Below, one piece after another: positions 1 through 11,382 of a stretch of 64,000 nt of DNA. Position 1 is the first letter of the stretch. Each line of letters begins with the position of its first letter. The stretch is from Polytrichum commune (Eukaryota; Streptophyta; Polytrichopsida; Polytrichales; Polytrichaceae). Below the pieces are notes generated by a model. That model worked only from the letters and a program-made list of their open reading frames with translations, was not told where the DNA came from and did not search any database. The translations under genes and the position numbers were made by a program. The stretch is taken from NCBI GenBank assembly GCA_950295325.1, contig OX485804.1:3906001-3970000 (forward strand), written 5' to 3'.

Positions 1-587
1 TCACATCTTATACTTCAAATGGATCAATGATTTGTTCTTCCACTAGGAGGAGAAACATGCTTGGAAAGACTGCGGCATTGAGAGGAATCCGTTCATATAA
101 TTTGTGTTAGAATTAGAAAAGGCTTTCTACTTCAAATATCACTTTTTGAACTTATTAGTAGCAAAGTTTCAAGGGGATTGTAATATCAACTACAGAGACG
201 TGTCATGAGGTCACATGACCTGTCAAAACTAGATCACACACATGTAAGAAGAGCAACCTTTGCTTCCTCTTTCTTTACATTTCAATTTACAACTAGAATT
301 CTTTGTAATTTTGATTGGTCATGTGACCGTGCAACGCATCTTTGTGGTTGTTTCAACTAGTGAATGATCATTTTACAATTCCCTTTTTCTAAACATGAAT
401 TGTCCCTAGGTGTTGAATTCTTGTCTAAGAAAGAAAAGAAAAGAATAATAATAATAATAATATTTTTTGAAACAAAGTAGCTCCAATTAAAGGGTTCTTA
501 GAAACGGTTTGTCAGCTCCAAACCAAGTTCTAAAGACAGTGACCCCTACAAGTGCTACAAATAGTTTCCACCCTGGGGTGTCTCTAA
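1..587. other. no gene recognised
   Basis: AT-rich sequence with no frame that looks coding. It holds a short AAT microsatellite near 446-464. If the orphan exon at 1281-1737 belongs to a gene running left, its next exons would be expected here or beyond the window edge. I could not find a convincing one. Confidence 0.4.
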
Positions 588-1086
588 GGGCCGCTTTACA
601 CCTAGAGGTTGGGCCAATTTGTTGTGTAAGAGGCTTGAATTCCTCACTTGTGATTGGCCAAAAGGCTGAAATTGGCCCCAACCCCTTTACACCTAGCGGC
701 CGGGCCGATTTGGTGATATGAAATTTTTAATCAAAAAATGCATGGTATGACATGGCCCGAGCTTGCTGAATTGGGTGCACCCAAAATGGAGGGCCAATGT
801 CACATTTCAATAATAATAATAATAATAAATAAATAAAAATTATTTTTTCAACGAACTATATCCATTGGATTATGTGGAAATATGAACGGGGCTATGCTAG
901 ATTATGCTAGATTTATTGAATCGGCCTAGCTTCTTGCCCCTAAGGCCTTTACATATGGAAAAGTGGGCCCCATTATTATCTGATTATAATATGTAGTTGA
1001 GGCCGGCCTCCAATCCAAAAGGGGCTGAAATTTCATGCAATCAGCCTCAAGGGGAATTGGCCCGCCCTCTAGGTGTAAAGAGGCCC
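588..1086. mobile_element. Tourist-like (PIF/Harbinger) MITE
   Basis: The two ends are inverted copies of GGGCCKCTTTACACCTAGAG, flanked on both sides by the 3-bp target duplication TAA (585-587 and 1087-1089). A 3-bp TWA duplication is the PIF/Harbinger signature. The left subterminal block is repeated inside the element near 683-715 in modified form, so the end region has been duplicated. An AAT microsatellite sits near 808-834. There is no transposase frame. A relative with the same terminal pattern lies at 15812-16220. Confidence 0.75.
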
Positions 1087-1280
1087 TAAGCCTGCCTCTA
1101 AGACCACATAGTATATTCAATTGCACTATATTCTATAGTGCAATTGGTCAATGCATGTATCTGTCACTTGTTAACCTAGGCTTCATATACACAATGAAAA
1201 GAGAAAATCAAGATCTGTTTGTATTCAAGATAACTTAGGTTGAATCTGATATGCATGGTTGGTTTTCCATTTGGACTTAC

Positions 1281-1737
1281 CAAGTGTGGAATGTTTTGTG
1301 CGGCAGGGTCTTGTATGTTGAAGGCAGACGAGGATTTGAGGTTGTCAAAGAGCCGATGAAAGACCACACTCGTGAATTGCAATTCATGGGATGACGGTGA
1401 TCCACTGCCAGCAGTATTTAGGGTCTCTTCATAATAGGTATCTAATATTACGTCAGCAGATGCATAGCCGCCACTAGACTCCATTTCATTACCCTTGTCA
1501 TGTGTCAAATTTTTAGCATTTTCCGGACCAATCTGTGCCTGAATAGAATCATCATTGTATGGGGCGATTGAAGAGGTCTCCTTTGAACTTCTCTTGCCAG
1601 TGTTCTCAAGTTTACAAGGATTTGACCTATCAGTCTTAAATCGAGCAAAGTGATCAATCTGTTCATGACGAGCATCCTCCGAGCCAACATTCGTATTAAT
1701 CTTTGCGTCAGGCATGTTGATATTGGATCCCTGATAT
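1281..1737 (-). CDS. orphan internal exon, unrecognised protein
   Basis: Minus-strand open frame ending exactly at a consensus donor (CACTTG then GTAAGT, intron from 1280) and beginning after a plausible acceptor with a pyrimidine-rich tract (ATCAACAG, exon from 1737). The encoded stretch of about 150 residues is hydrophilic and Ser/Asn/Asp-rich. Its last third is the most structured, with ADVILDTYYEETLN, SSHELQFTSVVF and HRLFDNLKSSSAF. No domain is recognised. The frame is blocked upstream by a stop close to the acceptor, which fits an internal exon. The upstream partner exon was not found. The downstream partners would lie where a MITE now sits or outside the window, so this is either part of a gene running off the left edge or a gene fragment. 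Confidence 0.42.
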
Positions 1738-3577
1738 CTGTTGATGCCAAGTGGGAAAAGTTGAACTTTAATTTGTCTTCATTTGTTGAACTGCACAGAT
1801 AGTTGTCACATACCTATTATCATGGCAGAAAACAATTCAAAGATATGTGTATCAGCAAGGGACTGTCATATGAGCAATTGTCATGTTGCCCAAGAAATAA
1901 AAAGTCATCAGGTTACAAATCTCTTCTTTAAATTTTTGTATCTTGGTCTTTGCTGTTTCTGTTTTTTGTTGTTGTTTATATATCTCAGATCCATTAAATT
2001 TTATTTTATTTAATGAAAATTTATTTAAAAACAAAAAAACATGAGCAGAGATTCTTCATGTTTCATTCCTACCCATGTCCCCACAAACAACTCACGTTGG
2101 CTACTTTAGTTAATCACATCTGCAGCAACTACGCATTACCACCGATTTAGACATCTACACTAGATATGATATTTAGTGTCATCTGGTATTTAATGTCACT
2201 ATGCTAACTATTCGGATGCACTTCTTATGAATAAGTTTACCAATACTGCCATGGATGATATATGAGTTCATCCATTGGCCAAAAGCCTACCTTCTCTTGT
2301 CAGCAACTTGTGTTGATATATTGTCATGGATGATTGAATTTTGAGTGACATTAATTGCAACACTATAAATCTATATCCCCAAAAAAATCTTTCGCTTTGT
2401 TCCTTATTAAATTGGAGTATATTCTATAAATTCCTCTAAAATGATTGGTAATTTTCCTAAAGTCTTGAACTTCAACCGGTTCATCTGTAACTAGCAGCCG
2501 GTTATCCCCATTCATTGCAAAGAGGTGCACCCATGAATCAGATCAAATGAGTCACCACAAACCCAGCAACCCTATTGTAATCGAGATCTTTGAATCAGTT
2601 CAAAATTTCAAGACGTCTATGATTTTGTTCTTAAAGTGATACAAAAGAATTGGTAAATTTGATGTATTTGAGTAGCACTATGCTGGCAACATTAAAAGCT
2701 TCACACAAGTGGTATCTAGTGAGTTCTCAAGTGCAGCTTATCTCTAAGCCAGCTGACAGGATTTTGCCTGAATTTCAAGAAGGTCGCACGCAACTACAAG
2801 TACGTAATATGTTTCCATGTTGTGGCTGGCATGTTGCTGTCCAAATTTAAACTACCACTGGCCACTATCAATGAGCTTCCAAAGGCAAACCAAGGACTAG
2901 ATTAGGGAACTTGGTATAGTAAACTTCAAAGCACAATAACATTAATTCAAGACAACATGGAAGGCAGGGATCACGCTTTAAGGGAATCTAACCAACATAT
3001 GACATGCCTGACATAATATGCTTCAAAAAGGTGATTTGCATGCTTACCACAGATACTAAGCTTATGAGAGGAAAACTCTTCAGTCAGAAGCAATTTAACT
3101 GACTGTGGTCTTCACCTGACATTCGAGGGTCGCCAAGAAAATCCCTCAGATTCTATGCAGCAAATTCAATGCTTCACATGACGGCAGAGGCAAACATTTG
3201 CATGTGAATGCCGACATATATAACATTTACTTGTCTCTGTCTTGTTCTCCTGCAATATTCCACTAGCAGTTTGCAATAATCACCGAGCCCTAACTCACAA
3301 TTGGAGCACTGGAATCAAAACAGATGCAAACATGTGCAACGGGAGCTCATCCTCAGCAGCAGAAATGTCTATGGCAGCTAAATGACAGCCATCTTCCGCA
3401 AATCAAAGGCCACTTGTTTCAAGGAGCTGTGAAGAAACTGTGGCCACTCGATATGAAGAGTTAGAAACACAATGAAGAGAAAGTCAAAGTTTTGGGAAGA
3501 TTCGTGCCTTCATTTCTGTGTGATTTTATTCGAAACTTTAATAAGTTATGAAGTGAGGAGACATTACTAATAGCATG
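1738..3577. other. intergenic, no gene recognised
   Basis: No coding frame is convincing. A fragment near 2150-2215 resembles one end of the TA-flanked MITE at 46624-46842 (shared TGATATTTAGTGTCA). A fragment near 2440-2510 resembles the AACCGGTT minisatellite at 62385-62670. Both show that this stretch is built of the same dispersed repeats as the right half of the window. Confidence 0.5.
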
Positions 3578-3721
3578 CCCACACTTACTAGTGTGGACAA
3601 CTAACGACTGGCTCCTACTAGTAGGGGGCACTTTTATCTCCAATTTGGCCAGTGTTAACCACTGGATGCAACCATTGTTGGTAGAGTTTGTTCACTAGTG
3701 ACCCACACTAGTAAGTGTGGG
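3578..3721. mobile_element. small foldback MITE
   Basis: 19-bp inverted ends: CCCACACTTACTAGTGTGG at 3578-3596 and its complement at 3703-3721, around a 106-bp core without coding capacity. The outer flanks also match weakly as inverted copies, so the true ends may lie a few bases further out. No clean target duplication is visible and the superfamily is not assigned. Confidence 0.55.
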
Positions 3722-4273
3722 TGGACTATAGATTTACAAGCTAATAAGTGTCTATTTATAGGAGTTATTACTATACCTTTCGTTTTTTATCCACACTTGT
3801 TAAGTGAAATAGCTTGTTTGGACATCATAGAATAGAATCTCTTCCACTTCGTCAAAAGTTACATGCTCAAGAAAAGTTATACCATTGAGTAACCCCGAAT
3901 AGTAAGTGACATTATATATTATCATAAACAATGTGGTTTTCTTCCCACAAATGGTTCTAGGATCTACTAAGATGGTAGATTCACGAATTTATATAATTAG
4001 CTAGTGGAAGAGGATCCGAGGTAAGATCATGCAATTCTCATAGTGTACGACAAAGAATTGTGCTTCAATTTGAGTTTGATTTTAGGTTGTATATGTAGTG
4101 GAAGGGAAGTTGTGAGCACTAGGTTTTACTAGGACTGGAAAGTAAACATGTTCAAAGATTAAGTAATGTAATGTCAAACTTTTCATATTGTGGCACATTA
4201 AATATTACGGAAAAGTCAATTAAATAATTGCACAAGTTGATGAGGATTTTTTCATTTATTGTTTATATGCTAC

Positions 4274-4443
4274 CATAACATTATTCAGAGGCATGACAAT
4301 CATGTTCTGTGGGATTGAGAATATTTCACAAAATATTCCCTAATATTTCCCACATTCTGTCTAAATGTGGGAAATATCTATGAATATTTTGTGGAATATT
4401 GTCAATCCCACATAACGTTGTTATAAATTTGAATAATGTTATG
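4274..4443. mobile_element. foldback MITE with arms spanning the whole element
   Basis: The 170-bp segment folds on itself nearly end to end: CATAACATTATTC at the left meets GAATAATGTTATG at the right. The inner arms carry TGTGGGATTGA and AATATTTCCCACAT with their complements. It has no coding capacity and no clear target duplication. Foldback elements of this type are usually non-autonomous DNA transposons. Confidence 0.6.
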
Positions 4444-5108
4444 ACTCACTCATGACTCAAAACATCTTAACAATCCTTGTCAACAAATCATAATCTACAT
4501 ATTAACCACCAACTTTGTGGGTATGCATTACATAGAAGTTAATTGTATACATTCCAAGAATGATAACTTCATAATTAGTAGAATAATGTTACATGATGTC
4601 ACAAAAAATAAGCATGAACTAAGAGTTCATAAAGCCAAGTTGACCCTTAACTTTATAGAGTGTATTGTGGTTTCATTAGATCATCTAAAAAGTAAGTTTT
4701 CTAGACCTCAATTGTTATTGTATCTAAAAGAAAAATCGTTGCCAATGGTTTCAAGATCACATCAATATGGTAGCAACATTTAGGAATTTTCATGATTTGT
4801 TTATAATTGATTTATAATCATTAAACTTTAAGAAATTGTGATAAATATGTGCAATAAAATTATGGTCCAAAATTTCAAGATCATATTAAGATTAGATGTG
4901 CACTTTGATGTAAGAAAAGAATGCATCGAATTTTGAAAAATTTCAATCAAAATAATGTGAAGTTACTGTATAATGTAATGTATCAACAAAGGGAAAAAGT
5001 TAGTCCATTCTTGACATTAAAATTTTATTGCAAACAACCATCTTTTCATATTGGAATGGGATCATCGCCATTGACATGAGAATTTCATGAGAAACACAAT
5101 GATATCTA

Positions 5109-5459
5109 TTTTGACCTTCCTAGCACCTTCCTTTTGGATGAATTTGCCTTCAAGAATCATTCATAAGCCCAAAAGTGGCCTCTTAGGAAGTTAAGGGTTA
5201 ATATACATGTTAGTCTAGTATATTTTAAGTCAATCATCATTTAAAAGATTGCATCAAAGTTCTACCTAGTAAGTAGTTCTTGGTGCAGCTTGATTCATGG
5301 CGGGAATAAATGAAGGACTTTAACGCTTAACTTCCCGATCGAGAGCCCCTTATGGGCTTTGGAATGACCTTTTGAGGCAAATTTGTCAAAAACGAAGGTG
5401 CTAGGAAGGTCAAAATAGGTCAAAATGACTCTCAAGGACCTATCTTGAGAGTCATTTTG
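5109..5459. repeat. inverted duplication with a perfect 16-bp hairpin
   Basis: Two arms of about 95-110 bp (about 5109-5210 and 5312-5420) are diverged inverted copies sharing TTTTGACCTTCCTAGCACCT, the AATTTGCCT block and GGAAGTTAAG. Beside the right arm lies a perfect 16-bp stem with a 7-base loop (CAAAATGACTCTCAAG at 5421-5436, its complement at 5444-5459). Probably an old foldback element; no coding capacity. Confidence 0.55.
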
Positions 5460-5794
5460 CTTGTTCATCATGAACAACTACCATAGGTTGGTAGTCGGTC
5501 CCCCATAAACTATTTCTAAAAATAAATGTTAGATTATTTAGAAAATGTTAGACACAATTTATTGGAATTACTTGAATTCATTGTATGTTCTTGCTGGAAT
5601 ATGGTAAACTCTCACTCTACACAAGCTTATGTATTTTTCTCCTGTTTAATATGAGATGTTTGGTCACACAAGAAAGTGTTGTATTATTCAAATGTCGTAT
5701 TGTGCAGAATATGACATTTCAGCCTAAAATATTGTACTATCAAGCTTTTTCAAGAAAATGGCCTATTTCAATGTAAAACATCATTTTTGTAGAA

Positions 5795-7490
5795 AGAAAA
5801 GAAGAAAAATTACGCCCGTACATTATACCGGCATGAATGTGAGCCCGTTATCCAAATGTTTAACACGGCGAGCCGTGTTGTCACATAAGGAGTTATGCCT
5901 CTTGTGGGAGGTGGGCTCTGTTAGTTTGTAATGTTCGGTCCCGTTTTAGGGTGGTGCGACGGTATTTTGTTTATTGTCTAGTTTTCTTTTGTTAAGTACA
6001 AGGTATGTTAAGTATTTAATGGCATTTTGGTGTATGTTTTTCATGAGAGTTTTGACGTTAGGTTTTGGTATTTTGAGGTCTGTTAGCCTTGTGATGGATT
6101 GTTCGTGTATGGCGCCTCTTACGCCGGTTGTGATAGTTATGAGGGGGTTTGTTTTCCAGCCTTTGCTCCGTATAGCATTGATTAGTGGGTCGTATTTTGT
6201 ATGTTTTTGTGTGAGTGCTTGTTCCGGGAATCTGTCATGGCAATATGTGAATTCAATGAATTGTATTGTGTGGGCGGGTGAGGGTATAAGGGGTGTTGAG
6301 GCTTGGTTTGGGGCTCCTAGTATACAAAGAATGTCTAGTCGTAGTCTTGCTTGGCATTGGCACTGTGCTTGGGGCATGTGCATTCTAGGAGCCATTCTGG
6401 GACCGTTTGTTGTTGGTTTATGTTATTGAGGTTTCCTGCATTTGTTAATGTGTAGTATCTTGTGTGTTTGTTGGCTTGTAGTGTTTGAGTGATGAAGTGA
6501 ACCGCGTTGTTGTGGCGGGCTATTCTTAGGCCTTTTAGATAGGGATGTTCGCACATTGATAGTAGATGGGGCCATGTGTCTCTATCATTTTTGTAGCATA
6601 GTGTGCAATTGGGGTTTCGGAATTTGAGGGGCCAAAAAATGTTTTTTCTGTGGTTACCCATATATTGGGAATTTGTGTTGGGCATGTGTTTTTTCTCGGT
6701 TGGTGTGTTCTTTTAGTATGAATTTGTGAATATTTCTGATAGCTCCATCGTGGGTGGCGGTTGGGCAACTTGCTAGCCAGTAAGGTGTGGCGTGTGCCAG
6801 GTGGATGTGTGGATGTGTGGGGTGTTGGTTGGTTTTTCTTGGAGGTTTCCTTCGTTGGCTAATATGTCCGCTTTTTCGTTTCCCACAATTCCTATGTGGG
6901 CTCGTACTTTGTGGATGTGGATGGAGTGTGGGGTCCAATAGATTTGGTGTATTATGGCTGCTGTGAGGAGTTTATCGGGGCGGTGATGTTGTGAGGTTGG
7001 GCGTTGTATATGGTTGTTAATTAAGTATATACTGTTAAGGCTATCTGTGAATGTGTGTGTGTCTATTTGGGTAGTTTGTATGGTTTTGACCGCTATGAGT
7101 ATGGCGTTGAGTTCTGCTCTGAGTATGTTTTGGTATCCCGGTAATCTCTCTGAGATTTGGATGTCTTGGTGGGGACTATATACTCCGGAGCCGGCCGTGT
7201 TGCCTATTATTCGGCCTTCCGAGTTTTTTGATGGGGGGATGAATGACCCGTCGATGTACATGCATTGTTGTGGTTGGTATTTAGGGGGATGTTGGGTGTA
7301 GTATTTATTTGGTAAAGGCATTGGAGTGGTGGTTGTTGTTACGGGAGTATCTATTTTGGGAGCATTTTTCCATGTATTTGAGAATTTGATATGGTAGTTT
7401 GGTGTAGTGGGTTTGATGGGGTAGGTGTCAATGTGTGTGTTAGTGGTTAGTTTTAGTGCATGTGTGAGTGCGGGGGGGGGGGGTTTAGGT
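5795..7490 (-). mobile_element. LINE copy 1: RNase H, zinc knuckle and R2-like endonuclease; 5'-truncated
   Basis: Reading minus, a ribonuclease H domain comes first (about 7270-6850) with its acidic residues visible: YIDGS, RAELNAI, FTDSLNS, GNEKADILAN. Next is a CCHC knuckle of spacing C-x2-C-x9-H-x4-C (CTLC ... WPHLLSMC, about 6600-6540) and the RHNNAV motif. The endonuclease core (about 6340-5950) has an RLD then IEF pair where the PD...E residues of the R2 restriction-like endonuclease are expected. The C-terminal domain ends near LNKRKLDNKQ. No reverse transcriptase is present, so the copy is 5'-truncated at about 7490. It also carries several frame breaks and, against copy 2 (39020-40636), an internal deletion of about 115 bp before QYMGNHRK. 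The 3' end is a structured UTR followed by a T/C-rich tail rather than poly(A). Confidence 0.8.
5841..5918 (-). other. conserved 3'UTR RNA fold of LINE copy 1
   Basis: On the LINE transcript, GAGCCC and GGGCTC (5913-5918 and 5841-5846) can close a branched fold. Inside it lies the hairpin AACACGG-CTCG-CCGTGTT (5862-5879). The same fold is present in copy 2 with a compensated base pair, which suggests the structure itself is selected. R2-type elements are known to have structured 3'UTRs recognised by their reverse transcriptase; that role here is inference. Confidence 0.55.
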
Positions 7491-7854
7491 TCGGTGCTAA
7501 GTGTGTTTGGCTATGTATACAAATTATTGAGACGCATTTATCATTTTTGTATACACAATGAAGACGCATAAGTATGAAAAAGCATTTGTATTAGAGAAAT
7601 ATGCTCACAACATCATACAATATGGAGTTTGAACAATATTATAGTCCCATGTTGATGTCTTCACCATATCACACACTACAAAAGTAAGAATCTATTTTAT
7701 TTTTCTGATGATGTTGGAATTTGAAGTCTTGCTCAATTTAACCATAAAGGATTGCATGTTCGTCACATCTAGAACTAAAACTCCAAAGGATACTAAGATT
7801 TGATAGTAATTGGGCATACTCCTGGGCTTGAGGAAGCTTGACTATTGGTGTTGT

Positions 7855-8870
7855 CTGGTCATCCACATCATTCCCCTCCATAGGCTCTTCATTCGGATTT
7901 TAACCCAAATGAATTTCTCTACCCCATGCCAAATCTACAAACTCAACCATGTTGTACTTTGCATCAACAATTTCCTCTCTTACCAATTGCATATATTCTT
8001 CCATAGGCATTTCTTCACTTCCAAGATTCAAAGCGGAAATAAGGCATGCCAAATAATTTGTTGCTTCTTTCATTCTCAATTTCTCATGCTCTTGATCCAT
8101 GGCAAAACCAACACTCTAGTCTGCAAGTAAACTCTTGGACATCCTCTAGTTGTTTCGTATGATTTGGAAAATAATCTCTCTCCACACTTGAGAGCACTAC
8201 ATAATAGCTTGCCTTACATTAGGCACTATATTCCTCAAAACCTAGTGAGTAGTAGTAGAATCAAATTGAGAGAGAACCCATTCCAACACTTCTTCTTAAA
8301 TTTAACTTTGAATAAAGCAATTATTCCTTGATCCAAGGGTTGTACCACACTTGTAACATTGATAAGAAAGCAATAATAATATTGCTCAACCACAAGGTTG
8401 AAAACCAAATGATTCACCCCTACCAACATGCTCAAGGGAATGAGTTGCGAAATTGTCCATATATAATTAAGAACACCTTCCGCTTTTGGATTTGAAATGT
8501 ACATTGAGGCTCATCATCTAACTCTCAAATACATTTGATGTCATCTATGTCATTTGGTTTGCAAACCACCACAACTAATTATTTGACAACCATCTTCTGA
8601 AGCATCTTGAGTGTAGAGATTTGTAAATAATCATAGGTTTCAACTTGTCGGTGTTTGTCATGTTTATAGCAAGAGCAAGAGTGAGACAACCCTTTTGAAT
8701 TTTGCACCCATTAACTTTTCCTTGCACTAGTGTCTTGCTTGGTTGGGCAGGAAAAATAAAACAATCTCATCCACATCGTAAACATTTTAGGTGCTATATT
8801 ATGGAGGAGGTCAGTGCTTACCAAATTTTGTGCAAGTTGTTATGTGTGGAGATGTGGTCATCAACACCAA
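7855..8870 (-). pseudogene. decayed pogo/Tigger-like (DDE_1) transposase
   Basis: Reading minus, three blocks occur in the right order for a pogo/Tigger DDE transposase. First is a block like VYDVDEIVLFF (about 8800-8745). Next is a block like ALAINMTNTDKLKPMI (about 8690-8640), then VTSVVQPLDQGIIALFK with the basic KFKKK tail (about 8380-8300). The QPLDQGII block is the hallmark around the last catalytic residue. An acidic C-terminal piece follows at 8100-7900 (LNLGSEEMPMEEYMQLVREE). Stops and frame changes separate the blocks, so it is dead. Terminal inverted repeats were not identified. The N-terminal HTH/CENP-B region upstream of 8870 is not recognisable. Confidence 0.62.
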
Positions 8871-8879
8871 AATTGTTGA

Positions 8880-10480
8880 AAATATAACCAAAATGAAAGG
8901 AATCCGCCACTCAAGACTTCTATCACCTCTAGGGCCAAGAAATTGAAGAGTGGCATGGGCAAATTTAGGAGTATAAGTAGGTGAGGATTGAAAATTTTAA
9001 TCGAAAGAGATGTGAGATTCAAGTGTGAGGACAAATTTCAAATGAAGAAGAGAAATTAACAACTTTAGATTCTAGCTTGCACATCCAACAATCCCCAAAC
9101 CCTTCAACCTCCATCCAAACCCAAAGACTCAAAGTGTGATGTACGTTTTTGAAACCAAGTTTTAGAACAATAAAGTTAAGTTAACTAAATTTAACCCATT
9201 GATGATTCACCATGTATTCTCCAATCCCAAGTCAAATCGTTATATGGGTCCCACCACATGCACACATTAATTACCTTTATTTATTGACGAATCGAGCCTA
9301 AAAAAGTCATGCTACGAGTGTTGTAGTCGTATTATCACGGTTAGATTGTAGTGTCAATAATCCATTGTAAGGTACTACATAGTGGAGGGGTTTGTATTAT
9401 ATTCCAAGATGCCCTTAGTCATCGCAAAAAAAATATGGGTTAACATGAAATTGCAAGACTATATAATAAGAACTTGGTCTATGTCCCTAATGAATTTTCG
9501 GACCTCAATTCCACATAGACGATGCACTTATTTGGAATTGTGTCCAACTAGAGAAAGTTGGTACATGAAACAAAGTATTATATCCAAGAATTTTGGCCAT
9601 GTTGACTTTTGCTACTTTAAAATATTATCTAATACAACTATGTCGGACCGACTATCAACCTATAGTATCCACATGTTAGGATAATTTCATTTGCAAGTGG
9701 TGCTTTCTCCTTATCCTCCACATAGTTAAACGTACCGTGATCAATTTTGTATTTTCCTTCCACTTCTAGTCTCCTTAAATATAAATATAAATAAATAAAT
9801 AAAATCCATCTCTCTCACATTGGGACCCCATTAGGATGGGATTTTGTGGAGGTTTGTGCATTTTTTTAAGAATGGCCGGCTTATGTAGGAAGCCCCTTCC
9901 CTTGAGGCATTGTACTAAACCTCTAATTGCAATTGTCGCTAGAAGACATCCTATCCATTTTACTATTCATTGGAACTTGTCCATCTTAACTTTTGGCTTA
10001 AAAATGTATTAATAAATCAATTTGGCTCCACCTATCCATAACCACAAACAAAAACAATCTTTGTTTGGCAACGAAAATTCGTTGAGAGAGAGAGAGAGAG
10101 AGAGATTCAAAAACGCTAGTGGAGTTTGATGGGCCAGCTAAAATTAGTTTGGCCTTGACATGTGTCTAATGTTGAGAAGGTTGTTTCAAGGTTGGTCTCT
10201 CTTTTTGTTTGGTTAAAATCATCTAATTGGATTGGAGGTGAAAACAAATGCTTATATAGAATAAAAAAGGGACCAACATGGAAACCAAACTCCTCAAGGT
10301 TAAGCACATGTCAAAACCAAAATTCTTTGACGTTTGCCCACCGGTCTCCATTTCGAAGATAGCGTTTTCAAACATGTGGGCCTCCACGTGAGCAAGTTCC
10401 AATTCATTTTGGAACTATAGAACCAATTGAGTGTAGTGTAGTTATTTATGTTTGAAACTTCTTTATTTTTTTTGCAGCGT
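8880..10480. other. intergenic, no gene recognised
   Basis: No coding frame is supported. The left end may contain the unrecognised N-terminal remains of the transposase. A (GA)n microsatellite of about 22 bp lies at 10083-10104. The right end merges into the leader region of the proteinase-inhibitor gene. Confidence 0.45.
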
Positions 10481-10500
10481 CGGAAGATTTTCGGCCTGGA

Positions 10501-10506
10501 CACGTG
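10501..10506. promoter_or_regulatory. G-box / ABRE-like motif
   Basis: CACGTG inside ACACGTGGC, a strong match to the bZIP-bound G-box/ABRE core, about 880 bp upstream of the proteinase-inhibitor start codon. A second CACGTG core lies near 10386. Abscisic-acid or wound control of the downstream gene is only inference. Confidence 0.35.
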
Positions 10507-11382
10507 GCAGGCCAGGTGGACACAAGACAAGGCCAGGTGGACGCCGGCGTGGCTCTGAGCCCCTTGTGTCTCGTACCGAAAGCCTCGCGGAGGAGCAGGC
10601 CGCCCGCCCGCCGCAGCAAATCTCTCCATTGCACAATTCGGTGCTCGGCATCATCAACTCACGTAACCTACTCTCTCCACATCTCTCTCACACTCACTCA
10701 GGTCCTCGATCAATCGCTACCTTCTTCGGTGCACGCAGGATAAAGCAATCGCTGTTTGTCTTCTCTCTTTCAATTTACATTGTAATTTTCATGTCCGGTT
10801 TATTGGCTACTGCTCCTTTTCTCAATCGAATTTTTTTTCCTGTTGGGTCTCTTGTCATCCTGAGAGCATGAATTGTATGTTTCCGATGCTTTTGGGATGC
10901 ATTTTCTTGTAATTCTGGTTGAATTGTGTGAATTTTGAGATTTCTAAGTTAGGTCGGTGTGGGAAGCCCTAGATGTGGGCCAATGGATGAATTTACGTGG
11001 AAACCACGAAGTACTAGGCCTACTTGGAAACTTATACGTAAGATATAGATTGTGATGTCTGGTACAACCTAATGTGTATGTGGGCCTTATGTGGTCGCTC
11101 TACATAATCAGCCGAATATATTTGAGTGGTTTATGGCAAGGATTGTAATTAAGAACGGACGCATGTGTGAAGATGAGATTGTACTACATGCTCAATATGT
11201 AGACACCAATCTATGTGCAATAGTGCACACAATTGGGAGGGTCTGATGCGATCATTCAAAGAGTAAGAGAATTTTCACATTTGGAAGGAGGATAATGATT
11301 TTTCTTGTGAAATGCTAGGGTTGTTGAATTTGACATTGTGATGTCGTGACGGTGGATTGGGGTTTGTGACGATGTTACAGCA

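Noticed and set aside
1505-1750. 81-codon minus-strand frame overlapping the orphan exon
   Set aside because: It shares the DNA of the exon in another frame, is Arg/Leu-rich, and does not reach the strong donor at 1281.
5974-6429. 151-codon plus-strand frame
   Set aside because: It is the antisense of the LINE endonuclease region; its rich Val/Leu/Cys composition mirrors the AC-rich coding strand.
10300-10871. overlapping frames of 100-140 codons on both strands upstream of the inhibitor gene
   Set aside because: GC-rich leader and promoter sequence gives open frames on both strands; none shows a domain or agrees with splice signals.
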